In this document: positions 1-10,643 of the stretch, piece by piece
Layout of the letters: the number at the start of each line of letters is the position of its first letter
Position numbering within the stretch: the first letter of the stretch is position 1
Assembly: GCA_035048815.1 (NCBI GenBank)
Contig: JAUCBN010000001.1
Coordinates: forward strand, 15,143,001-15,207,000
Length of the DNA: 64,000 nucleotides
Reading direction: 5' to 3'
Source: Abelmoschus esculentus
Taxonomy: Eukaryota > Streptophyta > Magnoliopsida > Malvales > Malvaceae
Program-made: the position numbers and the translations under genes
The notes under the pieces: model-generated
The model's database searches: none
The model's input: only the letters and a program-made list of their open reading frames with translations
Told to the model about the DNA's origin: nothing

Positions 1-1993
1 AATCAGATTAACACTCGATCCAAGATCACAAAGTGCTTTCCCAAAAAACATTTCTCCAATGGCACAAGGAATAATAAAGTTGCCTGGATTCTTCTTCTTT
101 GATGGTAGGTTAATTAAAGTAGAGCAATATTCTTTTGTCGTGGCAATTGTCTCGAACTTCTCTATTTTACGCTTCTTCGTGACTATTTCCTTCAAAAATT
201 TATCGTAGGTGGGCATCTGGTCAATTGCCTCCAAAAACGGGACATTTATATATAGCTGATCTAACTTGTCCACAAACTTTTTAAACTGAATTTTATCGTT
301 GTGCTTCTTGCGACTCTTACGAAAGGGTGGTGAGGGTCTAACTTCTTCCACTGGTGGTGTAGGAACTAGTTTTACCGTGGCATTTCTGCTCGCTCCATCG
401 GCAGGTTCCTTTATCAAACCTTCCTCCCGTTCCTTTTCCTCAAGATTTTGCTCAGGCATTTCTTCTTGCACAGGTTCTGGTAGGGAATCTTCAGATTTCT
501 TCCCCCTAAACTTACCTTGTTGATTAAGTTGAGTACCACTTCTGAGTGTGATAGCACTACAATGCTCCTTACCATGCGGCTTAGTGACTTCAGTATCACT
601 CGGCAGATGTCCAGGTTGAGGCTTCTGTAATGTCGTGGCAATTTGGCCAACCTGACTCTCTAGATTTCGCAATGAAGCACTGTAGCTTTGCAGAAGAGTA
701 CCTTGGTTCTTGATGGCAGTTGTATGCTCTTGAAGCATCGTCTTGGTACTTAGAATAAAATCTTGCATAGTCGCCTCCAAAGAACTGGTATTAGATGATG
801 ATGTAGCCCTATTGCTTTGATTATGCCAAGGCATATTCGGTTGAAAATTCTGGACCTCATGCTGATTTTGATTCCGTACTGAGGGATTAGGATTGTTGGG
901 TCCTTGGTTTCCCCATGAAAAATTCGGATGTTATCTCTATCCTGAATTATAGGTATTCGAGTAGGGATTGTTGTTGCTTCGGTTGAAGTTGCTCACGTAA
1001 TTCGTTGTTCTAATGGCTTCCTTGGCACTCACTCTCATGATAATTGCCATGGCATATCAGACATGCTGAACTGGCCATCTTCACTTCCTTTAATTCATTG
1101 GAACGTTGAATGCTCTTCAACATGTTGGTGATAGCTGAGAGTTGGGCGGATAATGAGTCTTTTATATCAAGCTCAAATGTCCCTTGTGCCTTCCTCCCGG
1201 TTCCAAGTCTTATAGAAGGAAATTGATATTCATTGTTGGCAATTCTATCAAGAATGTCAAATACTTCCTCGGGTGATTTGTCTAACAAAGTTCTATTTGC
1301 CGAGGCATCTAGTATCATCCTAGTTGGTGCATTGACTCCATTGTAGAACATCACAACTTGAGTCCAATCTTGAAATACATGATTTGTACACTTGCAAAAC
1401 AGTTCCTTGTATCGATCCCAACATTCACACATCAACTCGTCATCACCTTGTCGAAAAGAAGCAATGTCATTTCTAAGTTGAGTATTAAGATTCAGAGGAT
1501 TATACCGTAGCAAAAAGCTCTTACATAGATCAGCCCATGACTCCATCGATCCGGATGGTACTCCACTCAACCATCCCCTTGCTCGACCACATAGGGAATA
1601 AGGAAATCATTTGAGTTTCAAGACATCCTCATGAACTCCTTGTTGAAGGAATGAGTCACGAACTTCTAAAAATGCTCTGATATGTTGCCTTGCATCTTCA
1701 TGCGCCATACCTCCAAATTGTCCAATCGAGTTAAGCATATTGAACATAACAGGCTTAAGTTCAAAATGTGTAGTTGTAATTTCTGGTGCCACGATGCCAG
1801 GATTAAGATCATCCAAGACAGTATTTAAATGATTTCTAATAGCTCTCGGTCGAGGTGCAACAGCGTGCTGATTTGCCCCGACATTTTGGACTATTGGGTC
1901 TTGAACTAGTGGTGGGTCCATGTCTCTATGTTGATTACGCCTTCTTTGACGAAACAAACGCTTAATTTCAGGCACTATAGGATAGAGAGGTCC
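1..1993 (-). pseudogene. Gypsy gag and start of aspartic protease, broken
   Basis: The minus strand encodes a retrotransposon gag (capsid) protein. Conserved pieces include THFELKPVMFNMLNSIGQF, ESWADLCKSFLLRYNPLNL and MILDASANRTLLDKSPEEV, matching plant Gypsy gag. The initiator ATG lies across the CACTA element at 6529-6527; seven codons follow including the target duplication, and the frame resumes exactly at 1993. An in-frame TGA at 1609-1607 sits where an arginine codon would be a one-base change away, and a TAG at 1012-1010 ends the long frame. Downstream, homology continues in shifting frames (NYVSNFNRSNNNPYSNTYN, about 990-940). The protease DLGSSVNLI motif lies at 27-1. The copy cannot make a functional polyprotein. 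Confidence 0.85.
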
Positions 1994-2009
1994 GTTCACT
2001 ACACCAGTT

Positions 2010-2343
2010 TTGTACTGTAGCGGCGACATTAGTGGCGTTTTTCTATAAAATGTCACAAAAAATCGCAAATTAGTGGCGTTTTTTACAAAAACGCCGCAGT
2101 ACTTCTATCTTAGTGGCGTTTTATAAAAAACGCCGCAATTACCCGAACTATAATGGCGTTTTTCTCAACAAATGCCGCATTAGTCTCAAATATTGTGGCG
2201 TTTTAGTTAAAAACGCCGCAGTAGTCTCAAAGCTTATGGCGTTTCATTTAAAAACGCCGCAAAGGCTCAATTGTTGTGGCGTTTTTGTAATAAACGCCGT
2301 AATAGGTGGCTCTTTAGCGGCGTTTCATTAACAAACGCCGCTA
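2010..2343. repeat. CACTA-1 left subterminal hairpin array
   Basis: About eight units spaced near 40 bp. Each reads roughly GTGGCGTTT, a 4-9 base AT-rich spacer, then AAACGCCGC, so each unit is itself a small palindrome. Subterminal repeats of this kind bind the element's DNA-binding protein in characterised En/Spm elements; that role here is inference. Confidence 0.9.
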
Positions 2344-2345
2344 AC

Positions 2346-2530
2346 TTATGTTTTATGAGGATTACATCGTTCCAGAACCGCGCACTCCCCCCTCACAATC
2401 CTCTGCAAATTCCCCCCCCCCAAAACCCATTCGTCCGTCTGTCCGTCCGCCCGTCCGCTCTGCCGTTCGCCGTTGTCCGTCCCTTCGCCGACAGCTCCGA
2501 TCGATGCCCCCGACCGTCGTTCTACTGCAG
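2346..2530 (+). other. GC-rich leader exon candidate of CACTA-1
   Basis: A sharply GC- and pyrimidine-rich block with CCGTCCGT-type runs ends at CTGCAG followed by GTAAAT, a good splice donor at 2531. It sits just inside the left hairpin array, where an En/Spm transcript would start. It could be the untranslated first exon. An open frame crosses it, but its proline/arginine-rich product resembles no known protein. Confidence 0.4.
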
Positions 2531-3560
2531 GTAAATTTATTATTTAATTTAGGGTTCTTTAGATTTAGGATTCATGAATGGGTTAATGAAACGAAATGGT
2601 TAAGATTAGAAATGGTGTTTTGTTTTTCTTGTCTGCTTTTCTTTTTTCATAATTTAATCATTTTTATTGTAATTCTCGCGTGTAATCCATGGTTGAAGAA
2701 ATATTTCATTTACAGACATTGGAATGTAAAGTAGCAATGGATTTATTTTGGATACATAGATTTATCAAAATTGTATTTCTAGATGCAGCATGGATTTATC
2801 AAAATTGTATTAGGAAATTGTATTCTAATATTTAGTAGTGAATTTGAATTTCCTAAATGCATATTTAGTAGTGAACTTGAATTTCCTAAATGCATATTTA
2901 AGTAGATTTAATAATATACATAAACTCGAGATGCATTTTTAGTAGTGTAATTCTAGATGCATAATTCTGGTTAATGAATTTAGGAATGAAATGGGTTAAT
3001 GAAATTGTATTAGGAAATTGTATAATTCTAGAATTATACTTGAATTTCCTAAACCAGACATTGGTGCAATATGCATTTAGGAACGAAATGGGTTAATGAA
3101 TTTCCATGGCAATGTTTTGTTTTTATTTTACTTTGAAAATAAAAGCTTCTTGGATTTTCATGACTGGCATGTTCCTTTACTATTTTGTTTGAAGATAAGA
3201 TGAGGTTTTCATTGGATTCAATTTCCCTGTTTTGTTTTGTACTAGTTATTACTGTCATATGCTTTTATGTGGTCTTCTTTTATCTCCTTTGATGACTATT
3301 ATGACTTGTTGTAGTCTAGTATTTCTCATTTTGAAGGATTCTGGGTTAACCTATGTTTCTCAAACTCAAGTGTAGGATATAAGTATGTTCTACTCTCAAA
3401 TTATTTCTTTCGTATATTTAGAGGGTTCTTCGAGTGTCATATCCATGTACGACTATGGTTTTGACATATTCTATTTAAAGAAATAGTGAACAAGGGAACT
3501 TGTGTGGTTCTGGACCGGTTTTCTTTTGGTGTGCGTGTAAGTGACCAATAACGAACTTTT
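2531..3560. other. Non-coding interior of CACTA-1 with a short duplication
   Basis: AT-rich, intron-like sequence without recognisable coding homology. Near 2826-2900 a roughly 40-bp stretch containing GAATTTCCTAAATGCATATT occurs twice in tandem. Homology to the better preserved CACTA-2 coding region starts abruptly near 3565, so the transposase part was probably lost by a deletion ending there. Confidence 0.5.
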
Positions 3561-3565
3561 AAAAT

Positions 3566-4115
3566 TTATACGAAATCTCGAGAAAGATTACGGAGGATGC
3601 AAAATTGTGGAGTTATTGTTACTTCTTCAATTACAAGTTATGCTAGTGCAAGGGACAATCATCCCGTGGAGGAAGATGTTGAATATTATGGAATTATTAC
3701 CGACATTATTGAGTTGGACTATTATGGAAAACGGAAGGTTGTGTTGTTTCGGTGTAATTGGGCTGATGTGAACAGTACTAGGGGAATTAAAAAAGATCAA
3801 TTTGGTTTTACAATGGTGAACTTTTCTCGATTAATTCATATTGGCCAACAATTGATGGACGAACCATATGCATTCTCGTCTCAAGTCAAACAAGTTTTCT
3901 ATTCCCATGATCCAACCAAAGATGGTTGGTATGTTGTACTCCGTAACATCCCTAGAGAATTGATTGATATCGGGGATGGAAGTAGAGATGACATTGAAAC
4001 AAGACCAGAAACTTTGCCTTTTGCAGCACAAAACTTAGATGGAACATCTTCTACTTCTAATTCACAGTTTCAAAGGGTTCGAGACAACATGGATGATGAT
4101 TTTAATGAAAATTAG
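3566..4115 (+). pseudogene. DUF4216-type C-terminal part of CACTA transposase (truncated)
   Basis: The frame carries VEYYGIITDIIELDYYGKRK, KDQFGFTMVNFSRLIHIGQQ and SSQVKQVFYSHDPTKDGWYV, the pattern of the DUF4216 domain found at the C-terminal end of plant En/Spm transposase (TNPD-like) proteins. It ends at a stop at 4113-4115. Nothing upstream encodes the TNP2 catalytic domain or DUF4218, so this is only the tail of the protein. The same segment in CACTA-2 (24131-24700) is closely similar. The first ATG in frame (3597) is probably not a natural start, because the homology begins before it. Confidence 0.8.
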
Positions 4116-4207
4116 TTGCGTATTGTAATAAGATTTCTATTGAGTCTTATTAATTTTTTTACTAAAGTTGTTGTTACTAATATTTTTTTCCGTTTCTTAC
4201 AGGTATT

Positions 4208-5815
4208 ATGCCGAGGAGAAAATTAAATAGCTTAAATATTGTTCAAGTTCTTCGAGTAGGAGAAGAAACAAATGAAGATGACTTGTCTGGTTCTGCAGCT
4301 TCACAAGTTCCTGAAACGGTTGAGAATATAGAAATTGAAGGTATTTTTTAAAACTTTATTTGAATCATAAATATTTGTTATTGTTGAAATAATTTGAATC
4401 ATAACTACTTGATATATTTGCATATAGGTAGAAATGGTCGAAGGCGCAAGACTAGAGGACGGACGACTTTGATGGAATTATACGATCTCCCCATTGGAGA
4501 ACGTGTAAAAGTTTCAAGAAACGATGCCGGCCAACCTGTTGGTGTAGAAGCAGGTGTTTTGGCGAGTTATTTAGGCATTGTTGCGCGAAATGCTTCAATT
4601 TTGTCGATCAGTTATGAGTCTTGGCATCAGATGACAAATAGTAACAAAAACCAAGCTCTTGATCTTGTTAAGGTAATAATAATATTATATTATATAATTC
4701 ATTATATTTAAATAGTAATATTTAATTTTGATTTTTTGATTTTCAGGATAAATTTTCTTTGGAGGTCTCGGACGATTATGTGAAGCATGCATTAGGAAAG
4801 AAATGGAGAGACCATAAGAGCTTTTTGAAGAAGACGTATTTCAAAAACGATTTGAGCCTTGAAGAGAAATTTCAAAATGTTCCCCCAAGAATACTACGGT
4901 ATCAATGGGAAGATGCAGTCAGGTTTTGGAGTTCAGCAAAAGGGGAGGTAACATCTACAATTTATAAGAATAACATTATATTATTCCAATTTTAACTTTA
5001 AATGTAATAAAAATTGGAAATTAAACAGGAAAGAGAGGGCGTAGGAGTTACTAGTAGACAGAAATAAAAATTTACGCACACAGCAGGGACGAAGAGCTTT
5101 GCTCGCATTGCTAATGAAGAGGTATTATTTTTTTTAAAATATTATTTTTACTTGTATTACATTAAAGCTAATATTCATGTTTACTATATTTTGTAGCTTG
5201 TGTCGACTGGTTCTACCATTGGACGGGTAAAGCTATTCGACATTACTCACACAAAAAAGGATGACTCTCCAATGAATCCTGAAGCTGAAGAAATTCTGGT
5301 ATAATGTTTTCATTTATTATTTTTCATCTATTATTTTGTATTATGTTGTATTATGTTGTAAATAATATTTTCATTTATTATTTTTCACAAATGATTATCA
5401 GACGAGAATGAAGGAAAAAAGAACGGAGATGGAAGCCACGGCTTCAACTGATGGTTCTGCTAATATTGCTGATATCAAGAATCAAGTTTTTGCTGAAGTT
5501 TTGGGTCCAGAAAGATATGGTCGAGTGCGCTATCAAGGGTCATTCGTGACACCAACTAAATATTTTGGATCCAAATCGTCTTAGTATATGCCATCACAAA
5601 GTCAGTCTTCTTAAGCGGAAGTTCAGCGTTTAAAACAACAATTAACTCAATTCCAAGCAGAGATGGAAGCAAAAGAAACTGAGAGAGAACGAAGAGAAGC
5701 TGAGAGAGCAGCAAGGGAAGCAGAGAGAGAAGCAGCATATCAGAATCTTCAATAACAATTCCAAGATATGATGGCGATGTTAAAGCAGAATCAACCAAGG
5801 AATCCGTCGCCTTAG
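4208..5815 (+). pseudogene. Transposase_24 (Ptta/En/Spm)-type gene with six exons, interrupted by stops
   Basis: This resembles the second En/Spm gene, whose product in studied elements binds the transposon ends. Exons inferred from splice signals and the CACTA-2 copy: 4208-4342 (starts MPRRKLNSLN), about 4428-4672 (GRNGRRRKTRG, LMELYDLPIGERVKVSRNDA, NASILSISYESWHQM), 4747-4949 (FWSSAKGE end), 5029-5121 (HTAGTKSFARIANEE), 5198-5299 (GRVKLFDITHTK) and 5401-5815 (VLGPERYGRVR, then an E/R/A-rich coiled-coil-like tail). Stops lie at 5065-5067, at 5582-5584 and in the tail, so the product would be truncated. CACTA-2 shares the first stop but not the later ones. Exon limits are approximate. Confidence 0.75.
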
Positions 5816-6044
5816 ATGATTTTAGGTTCATTTGGTTTGTACTTATTACTGAACTTTATTTGACTTAAACACTGAATTATTATATTTAACTTTATTTGAT
5901 ATTAGACTTTAATGTATTTTGGGTGGTTAAGTATTTTGGATTGTTTTACTGTTGTTTAATTGTATTGTTGCTGAAATATTAATTACAGGGAATTTTTGGT
6001 AGAAATAATAATTTAAAATTATTTTTTTTAAAATACAGTATCAA

Positions 6045-6490
6045 TAGTGGCGTTTGGGGCAAACGCCACTAAAAGCCCATAACAATAGTGGCGTTTGTTT
6101 AAAAGTGCCACAAAAGTACAGAATAATTGTGGCGTTTATCTAAAATAAACGCCGCCATAGTATACGACCTCTTGCGGCGTTTATAGGAACCAAACGCCGC
6201 TGTAGAATATACTTTAGTGGCGTTTTGGTAAACAAACGCCGCCATAGTATACGACCTTTTACAGCATTTATAGAAACCAAACGCCGTTGTAGAATGTACT
6301 TTAGTGGCATTTTAGTAAACAAACGCCGCTACAGATCGTGTACTTTAGCGGCATTTTTTTTTAGATAAACGCCGCTACTTTTAGCGGCGCAGCTTCTTGC
6401 GGCGTTTTTTGTGGCGTTTTTATTTTCACCGCAAGTACTTTTAGCGGCACTAAAAAACGCCACTGTATGTATAAAAAAGCGCCGCTATAA
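6045..6490. repeat. CACTA-1 right subterminal hairpin array
   Basis: About ten GGCGTTT...AAACGCC hairpin units in the terminal 460 bp, the counterpart of the left array. Some have decayed through C-to-T and G-to-A changes (for example ACAGCATTTATAGAAACCAA near 6271). Confidence 0.9.
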
Positions 6491-6508
6491 ACCTGTTTTG
6501 CTGTAGTG

Positions 6509-6661
6509 GTTAGTAGACCGTTTGGACATGCACTGAAAAGAAAAATAAATAAAACAAGTAAAACTGAACTTGAAGAATAAACTAAGCAAAACAAAAATGA
6601 CAAAACAAAAATAACAAACTTTAGATAGATAGATAGATCCCCGGCAACGACGCCAAAAACT
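6509..6661 (-). other. Leader and gag start of the Gypsy element
   Basis: Minus-strand reading from the primer site: a GATA/TATC microsatellite (6623-6637), a T-rich leader and the gag ATG at 6529-6527. The first seven gag codons, including the duplicated GTT/AAC target, end at 6509 where CACTA-1 begins. Confidence 0.75.
6638..6655 (-). other. Primer binding site, tRNA-Asp type
   Basis: The plus strand reads TCCCCGGCAACGACGCCA, the 3' end of plant tRNA-Asp including CCA, with one mismatch (A at 6650). It lies a few bases from the LTR edge, as expected for initiation of minus-strand cDNA. Confidence 0.85.
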
Positions 6662-8501
6662 TGGTGTGTTTCTGTGTAGTGCTATAAATGATATATGTGA
6701 ATACACATATGTGCAAGTATACACAATCATACAAGTAATAATAGGGTGAGTGAGTATTTTCCCATGAGGATCTAGGGTAAAGTGTGCAGTCAAATTTGCC
6801 AAGGCAAAAAGGGTTATTACTAAAAAGAAAACAAAGATAAAGATATAAACACGAGAAAATGGATATGTACGATGAAGGTGTAAGATGGAAATTCTATGGA
6901 ATTCTAAAGTGCAAGCAACTAAAATTTATCAAGGCAAAATAGAATGGATGATGATGGCAAGGTGGATGTATGAAGGTGGTATGTGAGTGTATAGCAGAGT
7001 GATCGCAAGATATCAAGCAAAGTAAAGAAAGTAAGTTGTAAATGCGGAGGCAAAAACAGAATGCAAGAACAAGTTAAACAATATATTGTACTTCTCCTCT
7101 ATTGATGAACTCTCTAGGGAATGACTGATGGTGGCTTCTATGGTTTCCTACCCCTTACCCCCTACCTAACATATATCTACTACGGTGTATACTTACTCGA
7201 TAGAGATTTCTAAAGTGTTCCCGCTCTCTCGAGTCATAGGAACCTGACAAACTAAAATGCCAGGGTATCGCCTGTCACGCGAATGACACCTTAGTCTATT
7301 GGTAAAGCACACTCCTTTTAGTCGTTGAAGACTTCACCTACGTCTATCTCGAGTGCTCTAGGATCCATCTAGGCCCTATTTGCAGTCTAAAATCCATTGC
7401 TCATGTAGATCCTCCCTTAGCTCCTCTCGGATGATCTAAGGATCTATAGTTATGCCTCTCTCGAGTGCTCTAACATGTATCTAAAAAATGGACACTCTCA
7501 TGCCTCTTACAATGTTTAAATAATTATCAACAATGAGCAAAGAAAATATACAAACACATAGTAGGCAATATATTAAATAAATATAAAAGATAATCATTCA
7601 TAAAAACAACCACCAAAACAAAGCTTCATGGTGAGGCTGAATGTTAAGATAATCAATCACATAAATCTTCAACATACAACAATCATCCTCATGAAAAGAT
7701 AAAAGAAAATAAAGCAAGAAATGAGGACTAGAAAACATCCTCGGTGTGCACCGCCGCCGGCTCTTCAACTACCATGAGACGCCTTGCTGTGCTAGCCCCT
7801 CTCGGGTGCCTAGCACACCACTCCCTTCGAGTTCTATCAATAGAGGTCCCCTTGGCCGTAAGTTGGAGGAGAAAGTTGGAAGCTTTCCATCATCGTAAAA
7901 ACCGTCTCAAAAGGTGTCTTTTTCTGTGTTGTGTTCCTCCAAAAAAAGGCCTCCTTTTTATGTAAGTCACCATGTCTTTTAAAGAGGGTGAAAACCCTAA
8001 AAGATGTACAAAAATCCATTTTTGCCCTCATTTTGTCCTGGCATTTCTACAGGACTGACAGAGGTGACAGTGTTCCCCTACTGACGTGGCTCGCATACAG
8101 GTCATATTCGTTGTGGTCCCCTATTGAGGTAGTTGTAGCTAGCTATAGTGGTCCCGAACGGCTGTGGTAACACCAACTGGCACTAAATATCTCTTTGTCG
8201 TTTAGCTTAGCCTAGGAGTTCTCTAGATTTGCCATGGCATTTTTCTTCTGCTATCCTTTTGAAAATGCCATGACAAATTGCCTCAACTTCTGTTTTGCTT
8301 TACCTGCACAACACCACTAAAAAGAACTACCTTTCCCATTAAATAGAACCTATTACCACATAAAAATGCCAAGACATATCTACAAAACTAAATGCAATGT
8401 TTTGAACCTAAATGTACAACTAAATAAACCTATATGAGCCTAAGGACACTCAATAACTTAAGTAAAAAGGCCTAAAATATAGCCTTTTTGCGGAGTTATC
8501 A
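6662..8501 (-). repeat. 5' LTR of the Athila/Tat-like element
   Basis: The LTR starts TGATAACTCCGCAAAAAGGC on the minus strand at 8501 and ends ACACACCA at 6662, next to the primer site; length about 1.84 kb. The sequence beyond 8501 belongs to a different LTR. The partner LTR and the matching target duplication lie outside the window. No coding sequence was found; the frames around 7744-8170 overlap without homology. Confidence 0.8.
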
Positions 8502-8859
8502 CATTCCTTTATAGTGAGGGAGCAAGAAGAATCATCCTCAAGCTTGGGCAAGGATAAAGTTTAAGAGGGTTTGTTTTAGATTTCTAATAACTTGCTTGAG
8601 GTTAGTACACTCCCCAATCTTATGTTTTTCATGTGCATCATATCTATTTACATGCTTGATTGGTTTATGGTGATTTTCATTGAGGTTAGAGCTTGTATAT
8701 GCATCAATGGTAAATTGCTATTTGGACGTTATTGTGGGTTTAAATGAATTAAAAACTCACCTAAATACTTCCAATAACATGTAGGAAGGTCTCTAGATTG
8801 ATAAGATGGCATTTAGGTCGAAACAAGGAATTTTCGAGCTCTAGGTTGTATTTTTAGGG

Positions 8860-9200
8860 CTTCGGTACCGATACATGGGATTGAGTATCGGTACTCCCCT
8901 TTTTTAAGATGATCAATTCCTCTCAGGGGTCTCAGTATGACCATGGGGAGTAACGCTATGAGGGAGCTAATTCAAATTTCAATGACCATTTTTGGTACCG
9001 GTACACCAATGGGTGTATTGATATGGGCTCAGGATCGGTACTCAATATATGAGTATCGAGGTAAAGTATCGATATGCTAGGTAAGTATATCGATACGCCT
9101 TGTTAGGTTACATTGAATGCAATTTTGGTATCCATACACGGATAGGCGGATTGGTACCCTGATAGGGGAATCGATACACATGGGGTTCGTACTGGTACGG
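8860..9200. repeat. Degenerate GGTACCGATAC / TATCGATAC array in LTR
   Basis: Repeated short motifs of the form GTATCGATAC, GGTACCGGTAC and ATCGGTACTC, roughly every 15-40 bp. The same kind of array occurs at 38580-38865 and 58200-58565. Confidence 0.75.
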
Positions 9201-9474
9201 GCAAAGTAATCTATCCAAGATTTTATGTTTTGAGTTTGGGGGGTTAATAATTTATGGTAATGGTTCCTAAGGGTTGATTAAGCTATAAAATGAATGCTAA
9301 AAATTAGAACCATTGATTCTGATGATGGTATGATGTTTATGTCTTATATGATTGGGTTTTGGTGGTTGCTTGTATAATATGGTCTAAGGATCCTTGGTGG
9401 ATCATGGCTTGTGTTGTTTGAGTGTTTATATGGTAGGATCCGGATACCTAGTGAGTGAGTGTTAGAATACAAAT

Positions 9475-9670
9475 GAAGGTCATTCGATTTGAGATTCTAA
9501 TTAATGTATTGAAGGTCATCCGATGTGCGATTTCGGATGATGACTTTGTTCGATGTGAGATTTCGAGCCCCACTCGATATGAGATTTTGAGTGAAAAATC
9601 GATGCAAGATTTCGAGTATACTAACTCGATGTGATATTTTAAGTAGACCGATATGAGATTTCGGGTATGG
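9475..9670. repeat. Tandem repeat of a CGATGTGAGATTTCGAGT-type unit
   Basis: About eight degenerate copies of TCGATGTGAGATTTCGAG spaced 20-35 bp within the LTR fragment. The short frames across it are repeat artefacts. Confidence 0.8.
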
Positions 9671-10643
9671 GTGGGTCTCCCAATGTCTGGAGGCATTGTG
9701 CCTAACTCTTGGATTATTTATATTTATGCTTTTGTTGTTGTTTATCATATCATGTGTTTAGGCGATTACGGTAGTGTCACTGCTTCATATCATATTTTCA
9801 TATCTCATATAGCATATGCTAGTTATGATTCACTTGAAGCACAATTAATAGATTGTTTATCCACTGAGCTTTTGTAGCTCAGTGTACAAAATGTGTTGTC
9901 GTGCGCAAGTAGGTAAGAGGTTGAACGTGGCAAAACACCATTATCGTGGATCTTTAGCATTGACTAGTTTGTAAAATAAAATTGTTAGATATAGTGGGCT
10001 ATATATTCGCAAGACCCTTTTGTGTAATTATAACTCTATTTAATTAATGTATTGACCAAATGTTTTATTAATTGTATTTGGAGCTCTTACCATTTTGAAA
10101 TGATTTAATTACTTTTGTACTTTGGTAACTTGTTTTATTATTTATGACTTGACATATGATATTTTTTATTTAGATTTGAAAAGAAAAAAATTATGGGAAT
10201 GAGTTGAACTTCGGTCCAAATGTAACATTCAAGTTCAGAGTATTACACCTCATACCATGTTCCATAAATATTGTCCTTTTTTATTTTTTGGTCCAAATGT
10301 AACAAATTTTGATTAATTCAAAAATCGATCGAATTAATTAAATTTTTATTAATTTAATTATTTTTTATCAGTTAACAATTAAAAGTTAATTATTAAATTT
10401 TAGATTATAATTTAGTTGATTAACCGATGCACGATTGAATACCCCGAATTTATTAAACGAGACAAGGATTGGGGTCTGCCATTTTCATTTTCTAAAAAAT
10501 GCAGTCCTTTCTGCTCTTTCTTTTAAAGAATGGTCTGCATCTATCAATTAAACAAATAAATAAAAAATATTGGTTGGTATACCATGGGAATGCTTAGGAT
10601 ATATAAGGTGTTAAAGGCCATCATAAGCAGTGAATAATATATA

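Larger units (their letters stand above)
1997..6508 (+). mobile_element. CACTA (En/Spm-type) DNA transposon, copy 1
   Basis: The 4,512-bp element begins CACTACACCAGTTTTG and ends CTGTTTTGCTGTAGTG (inverted CACTACAGCAAAACAG). A 3-bp target duplication GTT flanks it (1994-1996 and 6509-6511), as expected for CACTA elements. Both ends carry arrays of GGCGTTT/AAACGCC repeats. Inside are remnants of a DUF4216-type segment and a Transposase_24-type gene on the plus strand. The catalytic transposase core and most of the DUF4218 region are missing, so it is an internally deleted, non-autonomous copy. It interrupts the gag of the surrounding Gypsy element in frame. Confidence 0.95.
1..8501 (-). mobile_element. 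Athila/Tat-like Ty3/Gypsy retrotransposon (partial), split by a CACTA element
   Basis: On the minus strand the order is 5' LTR (8501-6662), tRNA-Asp primer site, leader, gag start, then gag and protease start running off the left edge. A CACTA transposon occupies 1997-6508. The aspartic protease begins at the window edge with the motif ALCDLGSSVNLI, as in Athila-type elements. The second LTR, reverse transcriptase and integrase would lie outside the window. Clade assignment rests on the gag sequence type, the LTR ends (TGAT on the minus strand) and the primer site. Confidence 0.85.
8502..10247 (+). repeat. LTR fragment of a TGTCACGACC-type Gypsy element
   Basis: Related to the LTR at 37717-42180: both contain the GTGAGGGAGCAAG/GCGAGGGAACAAG region, the GGTTGGTACACT region, a TATCGATAC-rich block and the GGGTTAATTAAGCTATAAAATGA region in the same order. 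It ends near GAGTATTACA (10247). The 5' half would continue beyond the left side of the inserted Athila-like element, outside the window. Confidence 0.65.

Noticed and set aside
2010..2343. CRISPR-like array of regularly spaced GGCGTTT repeats
   Set aside because: The units are imperfect palindromes with similar, not unique, spacers, sit exactly at CACTA ends, and the DNA is eukaryotic.
2271..2734. Proline/arginine-rich open frames across the GC-rich block
   Set aside because: Overlapping frames, no homology, and a good splice donor at 2531 interrupts them; more likely a transposon leader.
7744..8170. Overlapping short frames in the Athila-like LTR
   Set aside because: No homology, and located inside an LTR between clear TG/CA ends.
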